Positions 18,603 to 27,913 of a stretch of 64,000 nucleotides of DNA are shown here, piece after piece. The notes beneath the pieces were generated by a model. It had not been told where the DNA came from and searched no databases. It worked only from the letters and a program-made list of their open reading frames with translations. Source of the stretch: an uncultured Candidatus Poseidoniales archaeon. GTDB taxonomy: Archaea > Thermoplasmatota > Poseidoniia > Poseidoniales > Poseidoniaceae. Where the stretch lies: contig CAJJAV010000003.1 in assembly GCA_905182125.1 (NCBI GenBank), forward strand, positions 1 through 64,000, in the 5' to 3' direction. The position numbers were made by a program, and so were the translations under genes. The stretch's first letter is position 1. Every line of letters starts with the position of its first letter.

Positions 18603-19271
18603 TCATTCTTCGGAATCATCGAGCGCTTCTTGGAACCCTTCAAGATCGATACCGAAATCCAGCGATTGGAACTCAGCCTTGTCTTTGCAACCGAGCATAT
18701 CGAAGTAGAGAACTGGTTTTCCGTCAATCACCCGGCCATAAATTTGGACAAATTCATTGGAACCAAAGCGTTTGACAGCCATGGGTTGTTGATCAAAGCG
18801 GGTGGTCCTTATTTCCCAGCCCAAGAGCGAGTCAATTGGTAAACGAGTTTTGGCATTCCACGTGCGTTGAAACACATATCCACCGTCCTTAAACACAACA
18901 TCGAGGCCTTTCACCAAAGCAACAACAGCAGCCGAGGAAAACACAAGGCCACCCCATGTGGGGAAGTTTCCTTGCGTCACTAAAGCCCATGCGACAATGG
19001 AGAAACAAACACAAAACAAACCAATACCGACTCGGGTTGCCCCAAGCGCACCCATCCGTGAAGAGAGGCCGGCGATGCCGCCCATCAGAACAAGCAACAT
19101 ACCAGCGATGCCGAGGTAGGGAATCAAATCCATGTTGGTATCAGTGAACCACATCAACCAGGCAAAACCGAGGGGTAACAAACCCCATGCCATCGGGAAA
19201 AGGGCAATGGAAGCACGAGATTCGAGTTTTACCCGTGTCCATCCTCTTTTCGAGAATTCACGCAGTTCCAT
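18603..19271 (-). CDS. Membrane protein of unknown function
   Basis: A 222-residue protein with a basic N-terminal segment, then four or five helices between about residues 20 and 130 (IALFPMAWGLLPLGFAWLMW, LIPYLGIAGMLLVLMGGIAGL, VGIGLFCVCFSIVAWALV, GGLVFSSAAVVALVKGL). A cytoplasmic domain of about 90 residues follows, with alternating strands and an acidic tail. No family is recognised. It lies 44 bases after gcvPB and 72 bases before purE on the same strand, probably in the same transcript. Confidence 0.7.
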   Translation of the reverse strand: MELREFSKRGWTRVKLESRASIALFPMAWGLLPLGFAWLMWFTDTNMDLIPYLGIAGMLLVLMGGIAGLSSRMGALGATRVGIGLFCVCFSIVAWALVTQGNFPTWGGLVFSSAAVVALVKGLDVVFKDGGYVFQRTWNAKTRLPIDSLLGWEIRTTRFDQQPMAVKRFGSNEFVQIYGRVIDGKPVLYFDMLGCKDKAEFQSLDFGIDLEGFQEALDDSEE

Positions 19272-19315
19272 GCCTATGCCAACCGCTTTGGATATTTACG
19301 CATTCGCTCATGAGT

Positions 19316-20815
19316 TCAATCGTCATCGTAAGGATGGCGAAGGCACAAGTTACGAGCTGCATAGACTTCATCAACACGACGAACTGGTGTTGTGATCGGC
19401 GCTGCGTGAAGGGTTTCCGCATCGACCTGAAGCACCTTAGCGAAATCTCGAGCGAAGGTGTCAAGGGTTTCCTTGCTTTCTGTTTCAGTGGGTTCGATCA
19501 TCATGCATTCTGGTACCACGAGTGGGAAGTAGACCGTCGGTGCCATGTAACCCATGTCGAGCAATCCTTTTGCGACGTCCATAGCAGAAATACCATGGCT
19601 TTCCTTTGCAGGTCCAAGGGAGATTGTGAATTCGTGCTTGGCCACGTCTGTTTCCGCTCCGTCAACAATCATGTCGCCCACACCGGCAGCCTTGGCTTCA
19701 CGGTGGAGAACGTGGCGGAGGTAATTGGCGTTGAGTACAGCATGTTGTGACATGGTCGTGAGTCCGTTGCCGTAGCGACGGTAGTACGCCCAGCATCGAA
19801 TGATGGCGCCGGCGTTTCCGTGCCATTGCTGCACTTTACCGATGCTATGGGTTGGTTCATACCATCCGAACCACATGTCGTCGATAGCGTGCTTTGCTTC
19901 ATCATCCATAATCGGTCGCTTCTTGACGATTGGACCGGGTAGGAAGTCCGCCAAATGGGCCTTGACGCCGATTGGGCCAGAACCTGGGCCGCCACCGCCG
20001 TGAGGCTGACTGAAGGTTTTGTGCAGGTTGAAGTGGACCGCATCAAAGCCCATCAATCCGGGCGAGGTGATACCGAGGATGGCGTTGAAGTTGGCACCAT
20101 CGTAGTACATCTGACCGCCGACGTTGTGAACGATGGCAGAGGCTTCAAGAATGTCAGCTTCGAACAAACCGAGCGTGTTTGGGTTGGTGATCATCATCAC
20201 AGCAGTGGTCTCGTCAGCAACGGCTCGAAGGGCATCAAGATCAATTCGGCCATCGATGCGGCTTGGAATTTCAACAATCTCAAAACCACACATCGCTGCA
20301 CTGGCTGGATTGGTTCCGTGAGCAGAATCAGGGACGATGACTTTCGTTCGTTGATCTTCGCCACGCAATCTGAAGTATTCTTGGACGCACCGAACTGCAG
20401 TGAATTCACCTTGAGCGCCAGCAACTGGTTGCAGAGTGACCTGATCCATACCGGCAACAATTTCAAGCATGTGTTGCATTTCATGGTAAATCGAAAGCAA
20501 CCCTTGGAGGTGATGCTCTGGTTGATGCGGGTGGATATCAGCGATACCAGGGATTTGAGCGATGACTTCGTTGACCCTCGGGTTGTGCTTCATTGTGCAC
20601 GAACCAAGCGGGTAGAAACCTGTGTCGATTCCGAAATTGCGCTTTGATAACCAAGTGTAATGGCGCACCATTTCAGGTTCAGAAATCCGGGGCCATCGTG
20701 GAGCAGACTTGCGAATAAGCGAATCTGGTAGGACGAGGGATGATGCTGGCAAGATGGGTGCTGGTTGAGCATAGCCTTGACCTGGGGCTCCATGGTGGTC
20801 GAACAAGTGACTCAT
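19316..20815 (-). CDS. gcvPB: Glycine dehydrogenase (decarboxylating) subunit 2, P-protein C-half
   Basis: This 499-residue PLP subunit of the glycine cleavage P-protein decarboxylates glycine onto lipoyl-GcvH. PLP lysine is about K266 in NLHKTFSQPHGGGGPG. Other conserved segments are GFYPLGSCTMKHNP, SAHGTNPASAAMCG and NPNTLGLFE. The start ATG at 20815 overlaps the stop of gcvPA in an ATGA arrangement; an upstream in-frame start at 20842 lies inside gcvPA. GcvH and the L-protein are not in the window, while gcvT is 2.6 kb away. Confidence 0.95.
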   Translation of the reverse strand: MSHLFDHHGAPGQGYAQPAPILPASSLVLPDSLIRKSAPRWPRISEPEMVRHYTWLSKRNFGIDTGFYPLGSCTMKHNPRVNEVIAQIPGIADIHPHQPEHHLQGLLSIYHEMQHMLEIVAGMDQVTLQPVAGAQGEFTAVRCVQEYFRLRGEDQRTKVIVPDSAHGTNPASAAMCGFEIVEIPSRIDGRIDLDALRAVADETTAVMMITNPNTLGLFEADILEASAIVHNVGGQMYYDGANFNAILGITSPGLMGFDAVHFNLHKTFSQPHGGGGPGSGPIGVKAHLADFLPGPIVKKRPIMDDEAKHAIDDMWFGWYEPTHSIGKVQQWHGNAGAIIRCWAYYRRYGNGLTTMSQHAVLNANYLRHVLHREAKAAGVGDMIVDGAETDVAKHEFTISLGPAKESHGISAMDVAKGLLDMGYMAPTVYFPLVVPECMMIEPTETESKETLDTFARDFAKVLQVDAETLHAAPITTPVRRVDEVYAARNLCLRHPYDDD

Positions 20816-22188
20816 GCGGTCACCCCCTGATCTGCGGCCCAAACTTCCAAGTGTTCTGCTAAGAGTTCAATTTGATTGGCTTGGGTTTGATCGGTGAACG
20901 AGACCAGCAACCAGTTCGGGCGGTCTGCATACCAGCGATGAACGTCAAAACCACCGACGATGCCAACGCTGTCCAGATAAGCAAGGCAATCGCTTGCAGT
21001 GCCCGGCACCTCGATGACAAATTCTTGGAAGTGGTGGCTCGAAGCATGCGGGAGATGAATGCCCTCAATGGAAGCCAACTTTTGCTTACCGAGGGTGCAG
21101 GCTGCCATGTTACGAACTGCCAAATCATGCAGACCTTCTGGACCCAAAAGGGACATGTGCATGGCCCCCATCAAAGCAATCAGTGTTTCATTGGTGCAGA
21201 TGTTGGAAGTCGCTCGGTGACGGCGAATGTGTTGTTCACGTGTCGAGAGGGTGAGGCAAAACGCTTCCTTTCCGTCCACGTCGATGCTTCGACCTACAAT
21301 GCGTCCTGGCATCAAGCGAAGGTAGGGCTGACTGCAAGCAAAGATGCCGTAAATCGGACCACCACCGGTGATTGGGCTGCCGAGTGGTTGGCCTTCACCC
21401 ACGACGATGTCAGCACCGTAGGCGCCAGGTGCTTCGACGAGGCCAAGGGAAATTGGCTGCACTGCAACGATGAGAGCCGTGTGTTCACCGATGATTTCCT
21501 TGAGCAGAGGTAAACCCCCGTCAAGAATACCAATTGGATTTGGTTGTTCAACGTAGACGCCACACGAGCCTGCCGCATCTTTAGCGGAAGAAAGATTCAC
21601 TGTTCCATCTGGATTGTGTCGTAATAATTTAATCTTAATTTCTGCGCCCTGACAGTAGTTTTCAACCACCGACATACGATCGGGAGGTGTGAGTTCAGAG
21701 ACATAGACTGTGTCTTTCTGAGTGGCCTTTCGTGTGTGGACACGAACACAGCAGGTGATGGCTTCAGCTGCCGCTGTTGAGCCGTCGTACAAGGACAAGT
21801 TCGCTATTGGAAGACCAACAAGTTCGGAAATCAATGTCTGGAATTCCCACATGGCTTGGAGCATGCCTTGGCTTACTTCAGGCTGGTAAGGTGTGTAGGA
21901 CGTGAGGAATTCCCCCCGTGTGATGAGTTGGAACACGGCTGCAGGGACGTAATTCCGGTACAGTCCAGCACCTAGGAAGGAGACACGTTCGCCAAGAGCG
22001 ACGTTTGAACCGAGCAAACGTCGTGCGTCAGCAATGATCTCTTCCTCGGATTGAGCATCACGCAAAGGAAGTGGTCCTTTCATCCGAACTTCGTCCGGAA
22101 CATCTGCGAATAAGTCCTCAATTGAAGACATACCCATGATGGCAAGCATTTCGGCCTCGCGGCCCAGATTCGGGAGTTGGTCAACCAT
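20812..22188 (-). CDS. gcvPA: Glycine dehydrogenase (decarboxylating) subunit 1, P-protein N-half
   Basis: A 458-residue partner of GcvPB, with the conserved FLGAGLYRNYVPAAV, GEFLTSYTPYQPEVSQG, SLYDGSTAAAEA and FCLTLSTREQHIRR segments. Two-subunit P-proteins are the norm in archaea and many bacteria. The ATG at 22188 is preferred over an in-frame TTG at 22197. A TATA-like stretch (GTTTATACTA on the minus strand, about 22218-22227) stands about 35 bases upstream. It begins a likely transcript gcvPA-gcvPB-membrane protein-purE-guaAB, which joins glycine-derived one-carbon supply to purine synthesis. Confidence 0.95.
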   Translation of the reverse strand: MVDQLPNLGREAEMLAIMGMSSIEDLFADVPDEVRMKGPLPLRDAQSEEEIIADARRLLGSNVALGERVSFLGAGLYRNYVPAAVFQLITRGEFLTSYTPYQPEVSQGMLQAMWEFQTLISELVGLPIANLSLYDGSTAAAEAITCCVRVHTRKATQKDTVYVSELTPPDRMSVVENYCQGAEIKIKLLRHNPDGTVNLSSAKDAAGSCGVYVEQPNPIGILDGGLPLLKEIIGEHTALIVAVQPISLGLVEAPGAYGADIVVGEGQPLGSPITGGGPIYGIFACSQPYLRLMPGRIVGRSIDVDGKEAFCLTLSTREQHIRRHRATSNICTNETLIALMGAMHMSLLGPEGLHDLAVRNMAACTLGKQKLASIEGIHLPHASSHHFQEFVIEVPGTASDCLAYLDSVGIVGGFDVHRWYADRPNWLLVSFTDQTQANQIELLAEHLEVWAADQGVTA

Positions 22189-22311
22189 AGCAAACAAACC
22201 TATTCTCGGGTGTAGTATAAACTGAGCGCGCGACGGTCATAATAATCACCCCTTGGGGCTCAGGGATTCTAGCGCCGAATACCTCATGTTCTGGCCATGT
22301 ATGGTTTGACC

Positions 22312-23451
22312 ATGGCGAGCGTTGTAATGGTGGTCACCAACGCCTGTGCGCCAGACCCGAGGGTGCAAAGAAGCGCCGCTCTCCTCGCCAAAAAAGGCCA
22401 CGAAGTCACCATCCATGCGTTCGACCGAGCCCAAACCTCCACAATGAGTGAAGTGGTCGATGGGGTTCGAATCATGCGCTACCAAATAGGCACCTATCCC
22501 TATGGTGCCAAATTAGCTACGATTTGGGGCCTTCGTGCTTTTTCCAAGATGGTCAAGTCGACGTTGCTGGCGAAACCGCCAGACTGCATTTATTGCCACG
22601 ATGCAGATACATTGGCGATTGGTGTTTACATTGCAGCACGGACAGAGAGTTGCTTGGTCTATGACATGCACGATCTCCAACACACATGGGCGTTAATGTC
22701 CCGACCAAAGTCCGCTGTTAGACGGTTTGTAGCAAACCGTATGGAACGCAAAGCATTGCAAAGGGCACGCAAAGCCCATTTGGTCATCACCAGTTCAGGC
22801 TCTTTGCCAGAGGGGCGTTCTCCTGGGTTCAAAGAGTACCTCAAAAGGAATCATATTGATTCAATCGTTGTTGAGAATCGCCCCAAAGCAATGGACAGGA
22901 AGCAGAAAAATACTGAACACAATGGAGAATGGACCGTTGCATTCCTGGGGAGGGTCAGAGAGATTGAAGCTTTTCAGTTGTTGACAAGAGCCATCCAAAA
23001 GATACCGGAATCTGACCGTCCAAATCTAAAAATTGCAGGAGATGGAACTGCAGTTGGACCTGTTCATCAACACTTGCTTAGAGAAGCGCCACGCCTTGGA
23101 ATCCACCTGAATCTAAGCCTTGGATTTGAGGCTACGGCATTGCCCGCACTCATGGGTGATGTCGATGTGATGTATGCAATGTATCCGACCGAGCGTGGCA
23201 ACATCATGCATGGTGCCTTACCAGTCAAGATGTTTGATGCAGCATCCTTCGGAATACCAACGGTCGTCAATTCCGGTTGCCTTATGGGTGACATTTGTGA
23301 AAAGGAGGCGCTGGGGTCAGCGGTTGAATGGGGTGATGCGGACGCCCTTGCACAAGCACTCATTTCGCAGCGAAACCGATGCATCGAATTTAGCAACACA
23401 GGTGAAGCGCAACAGGAGGCTTACGTTCAAGCCATCGAAGACCTCTTTTGA
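22312..23451 (+). CDS. Family 4 type glycosyltransferase
   Basis: A 379-residue GT-B-fold protein. The N-terminus (VVMVVTNACAPDPRVQRSAALLAKKGHEVTIHAFDR) matches the acceptor domain of family 4 enzymes. The C-terminal half has VAFLGRVREIEAFQLLTRAIQ, LKIAGDG and the donor-binding MFDAASFGIPTVV with an upstream Lys (PVKMFD). The usual E-x7-E is partly altered to D-x7. It probably acts on a lipid-linked or surface glycan. Its stop abuts the stop of gcvT on the other strand with no base between. An in-frame ATG at 22297 is possible. Confidence 0.8.
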   Translation: MASVVMVVTNACAPDPRVQRSAALLAKKGHEVTIHAFDRAQTSTMSEVVDGVRIMRYQIGTYPYGAKLATIWGLRAFSKMVKSTLLAKPPDCIYCHDADTLAIGVYIAARTESCLVYDMHDLQHTWALMSRPKSAVRRFVANRMERKALQRARKAHLVITSSGSLPEGRSPGFKEYLKRNHIDSIVVENRPKAMDRKQKNTEHNGEWTVAFLGRVREIEAFQLLTRAIQKIPESDRPNLKIAGDGTAVGPVHQHLLREAPRLGIHLNLSLGFEATALPALMGDVDVMYAMYPTERGNIMHGALPVKMFDAASFGIPTVVNSGCLMGDICEKEALGSAVEWGDADALAQALISQRNRCIEFSNTGEAQQEAYVQAIEDLF

Positions 23452-24570
23452 TCACACAAACGGTGGTCGGACGACAACTGCTTTCACAGACTTTCGTGGG
23501 CTGGCAACAACGAGAACTTCATCACCGTCGCTCACGGATGAGAGGTAGCCAATGCCGATACCGAGGTTATCCAGACTCGGTGCTGGTGCGCCAGAAGTCA
23601 ATGCCCCGATGTGTGTACCATCAAGCAGGGTCACAGGTTTTCCTGGACGAGGGAGAGGCCCTTTCTCTGTGTATTTGATGCCCCACCAACGTGCATCATT
23701 TTCGCTGTGATTGATAACGCGGTGCTTACCGATGAACTCATGGTCTAAATCCAAGCCAAATGGAACATTGGTTTCCCAGGAATCTCGGGCAAGGAATGGC
23801 CCGTTTTCGCCTTCGGCAAGTGGCGGCCAGCAAAAGTCAACACCGGAAAGGAGGAACCCTTTCTCGAGACGAAGTGTATCTCGTGCACCGAGTCCAATTG
23901 GTACCGTACCCGCGTTGATCAGGGCGCGCCACAACTTGGGTGCATCGCCGTTAGGGACAAAAATCTCATACCCTGCTTCGCCGGTGTAACCGGTTCCTTG
24001 CAACCAGCCAGTGATACCCAGAGGGTTGTCGCCGATGGCTTGCCATTTGAATCGGCCAACATGATTGGCTTCACCGAGAACTTCGCTCAGCATAGCCTTG
24101 GCGTGCGGGCCTTGGAGGGCCATGATCGATGTCGCATCCGATAGGTCCTCAAGATGAATGGAACCGTCGGATGGAAGGTGTTTTGAAAACCAATCCCACA
24201 TGACTCCAATCATCGAAGCATTTGGGACTCCTAGGATTTCTTCATCACTAACGACTGCAAAAATCATGTCATCGATAAGATGACCATCTTCGTCCAAGAA
24301 GTGAGTGTAAGCACATCGCGGGGCTGCCACAGATGTCACCTTCTGGGTGGCAAGTGTCTCAAGCCATGATTTGACATTCACCCCGCTGAAGCGGAATGAG
24401 CCCATGTGAGACACATCAAAGAGACCGGCTGTGGCTCGTGTGGCCAGATGTTCTTGCTTGATGTTCGAATACCAAATTGGTAATTCGAATCCATGAAAGT
24501 CGACTAAATTTGCTTCGAGTGCAACATGCTCGTCGTAGAGGGCGGTTCGGACCGGTGCGCCTTCGCTCAT
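23452..24570 (-). CDS. gcvT: Aminomethyltransferase (glycine cleavage T-protein)
   Basis: This 372-residue enzyme moves the methylene group from aminomethyl-lipoyl GcvH to tetrahydrofolate and releases ammonia. Visible family features are VDFHGFELPIWY, GLFDVSHMG, MALQGPHA, the TGYTGEAGYEIFVP substrate segment and GLGARDTLRLEKG. It lies 64 bases after the membrane hydrolase gene and is separate from gcvPA/gcvPB by the glycosyltransferase on the opposite strand. Confidence 0.95.
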   Translation of the reverse strand: MSEGAPVRTALYDEHVALEANLVDFHGFELPIWYSNIKQEHLATRATAGLFDVSHMGSFRFSGVNVKSWLETLATQKVTSVAAPRCAYTHFLDEDGHLIDDMIFAVVSDEEILGVPNASMIGVMWDWFSKHLPSDGSIHLEDLSDATSIMALQGPHAKAMLSEVLGEANHVGRFKWQAIGDNPLGITGWLQGTGYTGEAGYEIFVPNGDAPKLWRALINAGTVPIGLGARDTLRLEKGFLLSGVDFCWPPLAEGENGPFLARDSWETNVPFGLDLDHEFIGKHRVINHSENDARWWGIKYTEKGPLPRPGKPVTLLDGTHIGALTSGAPAPSLDNLGIGIGYLSSVSDGDEVLVVASPRKSVKAVVVRPPFV

Positions 24571-24634
24571 GCCGCTGGCACATCAAGCCGCTCCTTAAAC
24601 TCAAGCAACTGGAAAGAAAGCAAAGTTAAATCGG

Positions 24635-26293
24635 TCACAGGACGCCTTCAAAGGTGGCGCAGTACTCGAATTTTTTGTGCTGGTTCAGTGCATCAGTGTA
24701 AACCAAAAGCGGCAACACGTCGGTTCCGTCTGACCACTGCCCCATGGATCGAAGCAGGTCACTGTCGATCAGGTGGTTGTACGCCCAGTCTTCTGTGATG
24801 GTGTCGCCACGGCTCCGTGCCACGACCCAATCTGCTTGAGCGTCAATGCGACGGTATACGCCATAATCGGCGAGACGATCATGCACAGAATCAGTCGGCA
24901 AGTAATGGGAACCGACCAATCGTGGGAAGCCATACAGATCGCTTTGAAGTTCGATGTATAGCACATGCTGCTGAGGCAGGTCACTGAACACCTGCTGATG
25001 ATGCACGCTGTAACAGGCATCCACCGTCATGTCATCGACGCCGCGAGCGATGTGCACCATCGTGTTGTTCGGCATGCGAGAAAGATTGGGCTGGAGCTCG
25101 ACTTGGTTCGGGCGTGTCCAGCCGGACTCGATATCGATGAACAAGGTCTCATTGCCCCATCCTCGCTCAAGCGATTCATAGAGTTGAATGAAGCTGTAAG
25201 CACCTCCGAGACTGTGACCTCCAATCCAAAGGTGGCTCGGATCGATGGTTACGTTGCCAAGAGCCATGTCCACACTGGTATGGCGTTCATCAGAAAGGGC
25301 GACTTCTTCAAGCGTATCGAGAGCTGATGCAATCGCCATAGCCCTGTAGTAGTGGTGGGGCCAGTTGGATGCGCCTTCGATGTCTTCTCCTTCGAGGCCA
25401 TCAGGGATCGGAGGATCGATGTGCGAAGGGTATTGGACGAAAGCGACTGCCATGCCTCGAGCCGATAGATGAGCAATCCAGTCGGTGTATTCCTCATAGA
25501 CAGGATAACCCCAACCATGGCTCAACAGAGCCAACGGTAGGTTCTCCAACGGAAGGTCTGATGAGAGTTCAGGAAGGGTGAGGTACACTGAAAAATCGAT
25601 GTCTGCCTCATCGTCAAGAATGATTCCCGAGACCTCAGCTGGCATGTCGTAAGGATGAACGGTCATCGTTGTATCAAACGGGCCAGGGTCAGCACCGTAC
25701 CCAATGCGTGGCGCATCAGGAGGCGAGGGGGCGATTCCAATCATAGCAGGGATACCGGGCATGACCAACCAAGCTGCGAAAAATATACTCAGCAAATGAA
25801 CCATGCTGGTCATGGCTGATCTTTTGGAGTCACGCATTGGCAACGTCGGTAGTCCGCCCACTGAGAGGACACAGCACAGTAAAATCACACCGTACATTGT
25901 TGGCAAGAGGAGGAATGCGCCACGCAGGTAGAACACATCAAGAAGAAAATAGAGCACTGTAAATCCACTAAAGAGACCGAGGATAAACAAGAGGCTGCGC
26001 TCATGCACGACATGGAGTTGTTTTCCTTTCAAGTGGTTTTGAACCGCAACAAGCGAAGCGAAGAACATCAGCAATGAACAAAGGAACATGATGGTGATGT
26101 GGCTGCGAAGCAGCATCGTAGCTTGGAGAGCCCGATAAGCGTGAGGCCAAATGGCGTCGTTGATGTCCTTGCCCGCTAAGGTGAGCACAATGGGTTGAAG
26201 GAACGATGCAAGGAGGCCCAAACCAAGTATGCCGGGGTTGAGAAATTTAGGTTGAGTCGACTCTTCAACTGACGAATCATTTGCCTCCTCCAT
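24635..26293 (-). CDS. Alpha/beta hydrolase with N-terminal transmembrane domain
   Basis: A 552-residue protein. The first 190 residues contain five or six helices (GLGLLASFLQPIVLTL, IMFLCSLLMFFASLVAV, LLFILGLFSGFTVLYFLL, LLLPTMYGVILLCCVLSV and a further one near 170-190). An exported hydrolase domain follows, with an oxyanion segment LLSHGWGYPVYEEY, a nucleophile elbow GGHSLGGAYS near residue 350, and a late His in VGSHYLP. A platelet-activating-factor acetylhydrolase-like or lipase role is possible; the substrate is not known. Confidence 0.75.
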   Translation of the reverse strand: MEEANDSSVEESTQPKFLNPGILGLGLLASFLQPIVLTLAGKDINDAIWPHAYRALQATMLLRSHITIMFLCSLLMFFASLVAVQNHLKGKQLHVVHERSLLFILGLFSGFTVLYFLLDVFYLRGAFLLLPTMYGVILLCCVLSVGGLPTLPMRDSKRSAMTSMVHLLSIFFAAWLVMPGIPAMIGIAPSPPDAPRIGYGADPGPFDTTMTVHPYDMPAEVSGIILDDEADIDFSVYLTLPELSSDLPLENLPLALLSHGWGYPVYEEYTDWIAHLSARGMAVAFVQYPSHIDPPIPDGLEGEDIEGASNWPHHYYRAMAIASALDTLEEVALSDERHTSVDMALGNVTIDPSHLWIGGHSLGGAYSFIQLYESLERGWGNETLFIDIESGWTRPNQVELQPNLSRMPNNTMVHIARGVDDMTVDACYSVHHQQVFSDLPQQHVLYIELQSDLYGFPRLVGSHYLPTDSVHDRLADYGVYRRIDAQADWVVARSRGDTITEDWAYNHLIDSDLLRSMGQWSDGTDVLPLLVYTDALNQHKKFEYCATFEGVL

Positions 26294-26313
26294 GGCTGAT
26301 GTTATCGGCTCGT

Positions 26314-26326
26314 ACTCTAAAAGAGT
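26314..26326. promoter_or_regulatory. Inverted repeat upstream of the membrane hydrolase gene
   Basis: ACTCTAAAAGAGT (5-base arms, 3-base centre) lies 21 bases upstream of the start at 26293. The A/T-rich centre could overlap the core promoter. This is weak positional evidence only. Confidence 0.25.
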
Positions 26327-26377
26327 CGTATGTTGGCACGACGAAATGATGGTTGAAGTCTGAAGTGATCAATGGCT

Positions 26378-27814
26378 TCATTGGAACGAAGATTCACCTG
26401 GCAAACCGACTTCAATCTCATGACCAATCCTGAGCAATTCTTCGATGAATGCGTCAAGGGATTGGGTGGTAATACCTGGGTTTGAAATCACGGAACGGAT
26501 CACGACATCATCGCCGATGTTCGAACGGCTTACCATGAAATCAGCGTTTTGCATGATGCGGTGTCGCAGTTCGGAATTCACCTCATTGAGGTCCATTTCT
26601 TCTTTGGAGGGCTTGTAACGGAAGCAAACATTGGTCCATGAACGACCAGACATCATCTCGAGGTTTGGATGGTCATCAATGCGCAACTGAAGATGGTCTG
26701 CGAGTGAAACATAATTCTCCACCAGTGAAGCCCAACCGGCATCACCGCATTCGCGCCAAGCAAGCCATAATTTCAGAGCATCATTTCGGCGTCCACACTG
26801 TAGGGAATACCTTCCCAAATCGTGTTCCTTGCTGCTTTCATGGAACAAGTAATGCGCTACGTTGCCGTGCGCACATACCTTGGCCAAGACATCTGATTGT
26901 TTGACGAGGAACACACTGCAAATGAGAGGGAGACCCATCATTTTGTGAGCATCCCAACAGACACTATCGGCGAATTCCACACCATCCATCAACTTGGAAA
27001 GCGCCCCCGAAAACATGGCTGAACCGCCCCATGCCGCATCGACGTGGTGCCAGATTCCTTCTTCATGTGCGATTTCACCGATGGCCTTCAGTGGATCAAA
27101 AGCGCCACGAACCGTTGTACCTGAGGTCGAAACAACGCAGAAGGGAGTCAAACCGTCGGCTTTAGCACGGGCGATTTCATCCAGCAAGGCTTGGGGCTTC
27201 ATGCGCCCATCTTCATCACAGTCAATTTTGAACAAGTTCCGATGGCCAATACCAATCACGTTGGCAGACATCAGGACGGAATAGTGAGACTCAGCAGACA
27301 CGAATGCCGCCATCTTTGTCCCGTCGATGCCTCTGTGAGTTGAACCGGGGAACGCAACCTCCCGAGCGCACAGCATTCCGAGCATGTTTCCGTTGGAACC
27401 GCCAGTCGCGAGTGTACCAGCACCGCCAGAGAAACCGACAAGTTCACCCATACGCTTGAGAAGGGCTTGCTCAATGAGTGTGGCAAAGGGTGCAAGTTCG
27501 TAGGTGTACATCGAGGTGTTGGTTAGTGCGGCAATCACTTCACCTGCGAAACCGGTGGTGTTTAGTCCGCCCCATAGCGGGTTCATGAACTCAGGACGGT
27601 TCGTTTTGACGCACCGTCTTAGAAATTCGTCGATGTCGTCAAACACGGCTTCGACGCCGCGACCTTCGAGTGGAAGCGAGACATCGGTGATCTTGGAAAG
27701 GGATGCTGCTGGAATAAAATCCACTACTTTACCTGGTGCCTCGGCGGCTTTGATGTAAGCAAGAACACGTTCGCACAGTTGATTGACAAACACTTCGAGT
27801 TCCATCTTAGCCAT
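26378..27814 (-). CDS. PLP-dependent group II amino-acid decarboxylase
   Basis: A 478-residue enzyme of the glutamate/aspartate/tyrosine/cysteine-sulfinate decarboxylase family. Seen are NPLWGGLN, the cofactor-binding GGSNGNM and SAESHYS segments, HVDAAWGG, and the PLP lysine in WDAHKMMGLP. The architecture fits family II decarboxylases rather than the shorter archaeal MfnA (about 380-400 residues). A role in beta-alanine, GABA or taurine-like product formation is possible. An upstream start at 27889 adds 25 residues of low-complexity polar sequence, so MAKMELEVFVNQL at 27814 is chosen. Confidence 0.85.
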   Translation of the reverse strand: MAKMELEVFVNQLCERVLAYIKAAEAPGKVVDFIPAASLSKITDVSLPLEGRGVEAVFDDIDEFLRRCVKTNRPEFMNPLWGGLNTTGFAGEVIAALTNTSMYTYELAPFATLIEQALLKRMGELVGFSGGAGTLATGGSNGNMLGMLCAREVAFPGSTHRGIDGTKMAAFVSAESHYSVLMSANVIGIGHRNLFKIDCDEDGRMKPQALLDEIARAKADGLTPFCVVSTSGTTVRGAFDPLKAIGEIAHEEGIWHHVDAAWGGSAMFSGALSKLMDGVEFADSVCWDAHKMMGLPLICSVFLVKQSDVLAKVCAHGNVAHYLFHESSKEHDLGRYSLQCGRRNDALKLWLAWRECGDAGWASLVENYVSLADHLQLRIDDHPNLEMMSGRSWTNVCFRYKPSKEEMDLNEVNSELRHRIMQNADFMVSRSNIGDDVVIRSVISNPGITTQSLDAFIEELLRIGHEIEVGLPGESSFQ

Positions 27815-27913
27815 CCCTATGCTCTCCCCATCGCGGCGGCTCTTAGAAGGCTGTGGTAAGTTTGGATGAGTTGGGACTGCAAAGTACAATGTTCGATGTG
27901 CTTTAGCAGCATC

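Noticed and set aside
18054-18842. A 262-codon plus-strand frame opposite purE and the membrane protein
   Set aside because: It is antisense to two clear genes and has no protein-like pattern.
19955-20647. A 230-codon plus-strand frame opposite gcvPB
   Set aside because: It mirrors gcvPB codons; gcvPB is unambiguous.
22189-22311. Glycine riboswitch before gcvPA
   Set aside because: The gap is short, has a TATA-like element, and shows no tandem aptamer-like stems.
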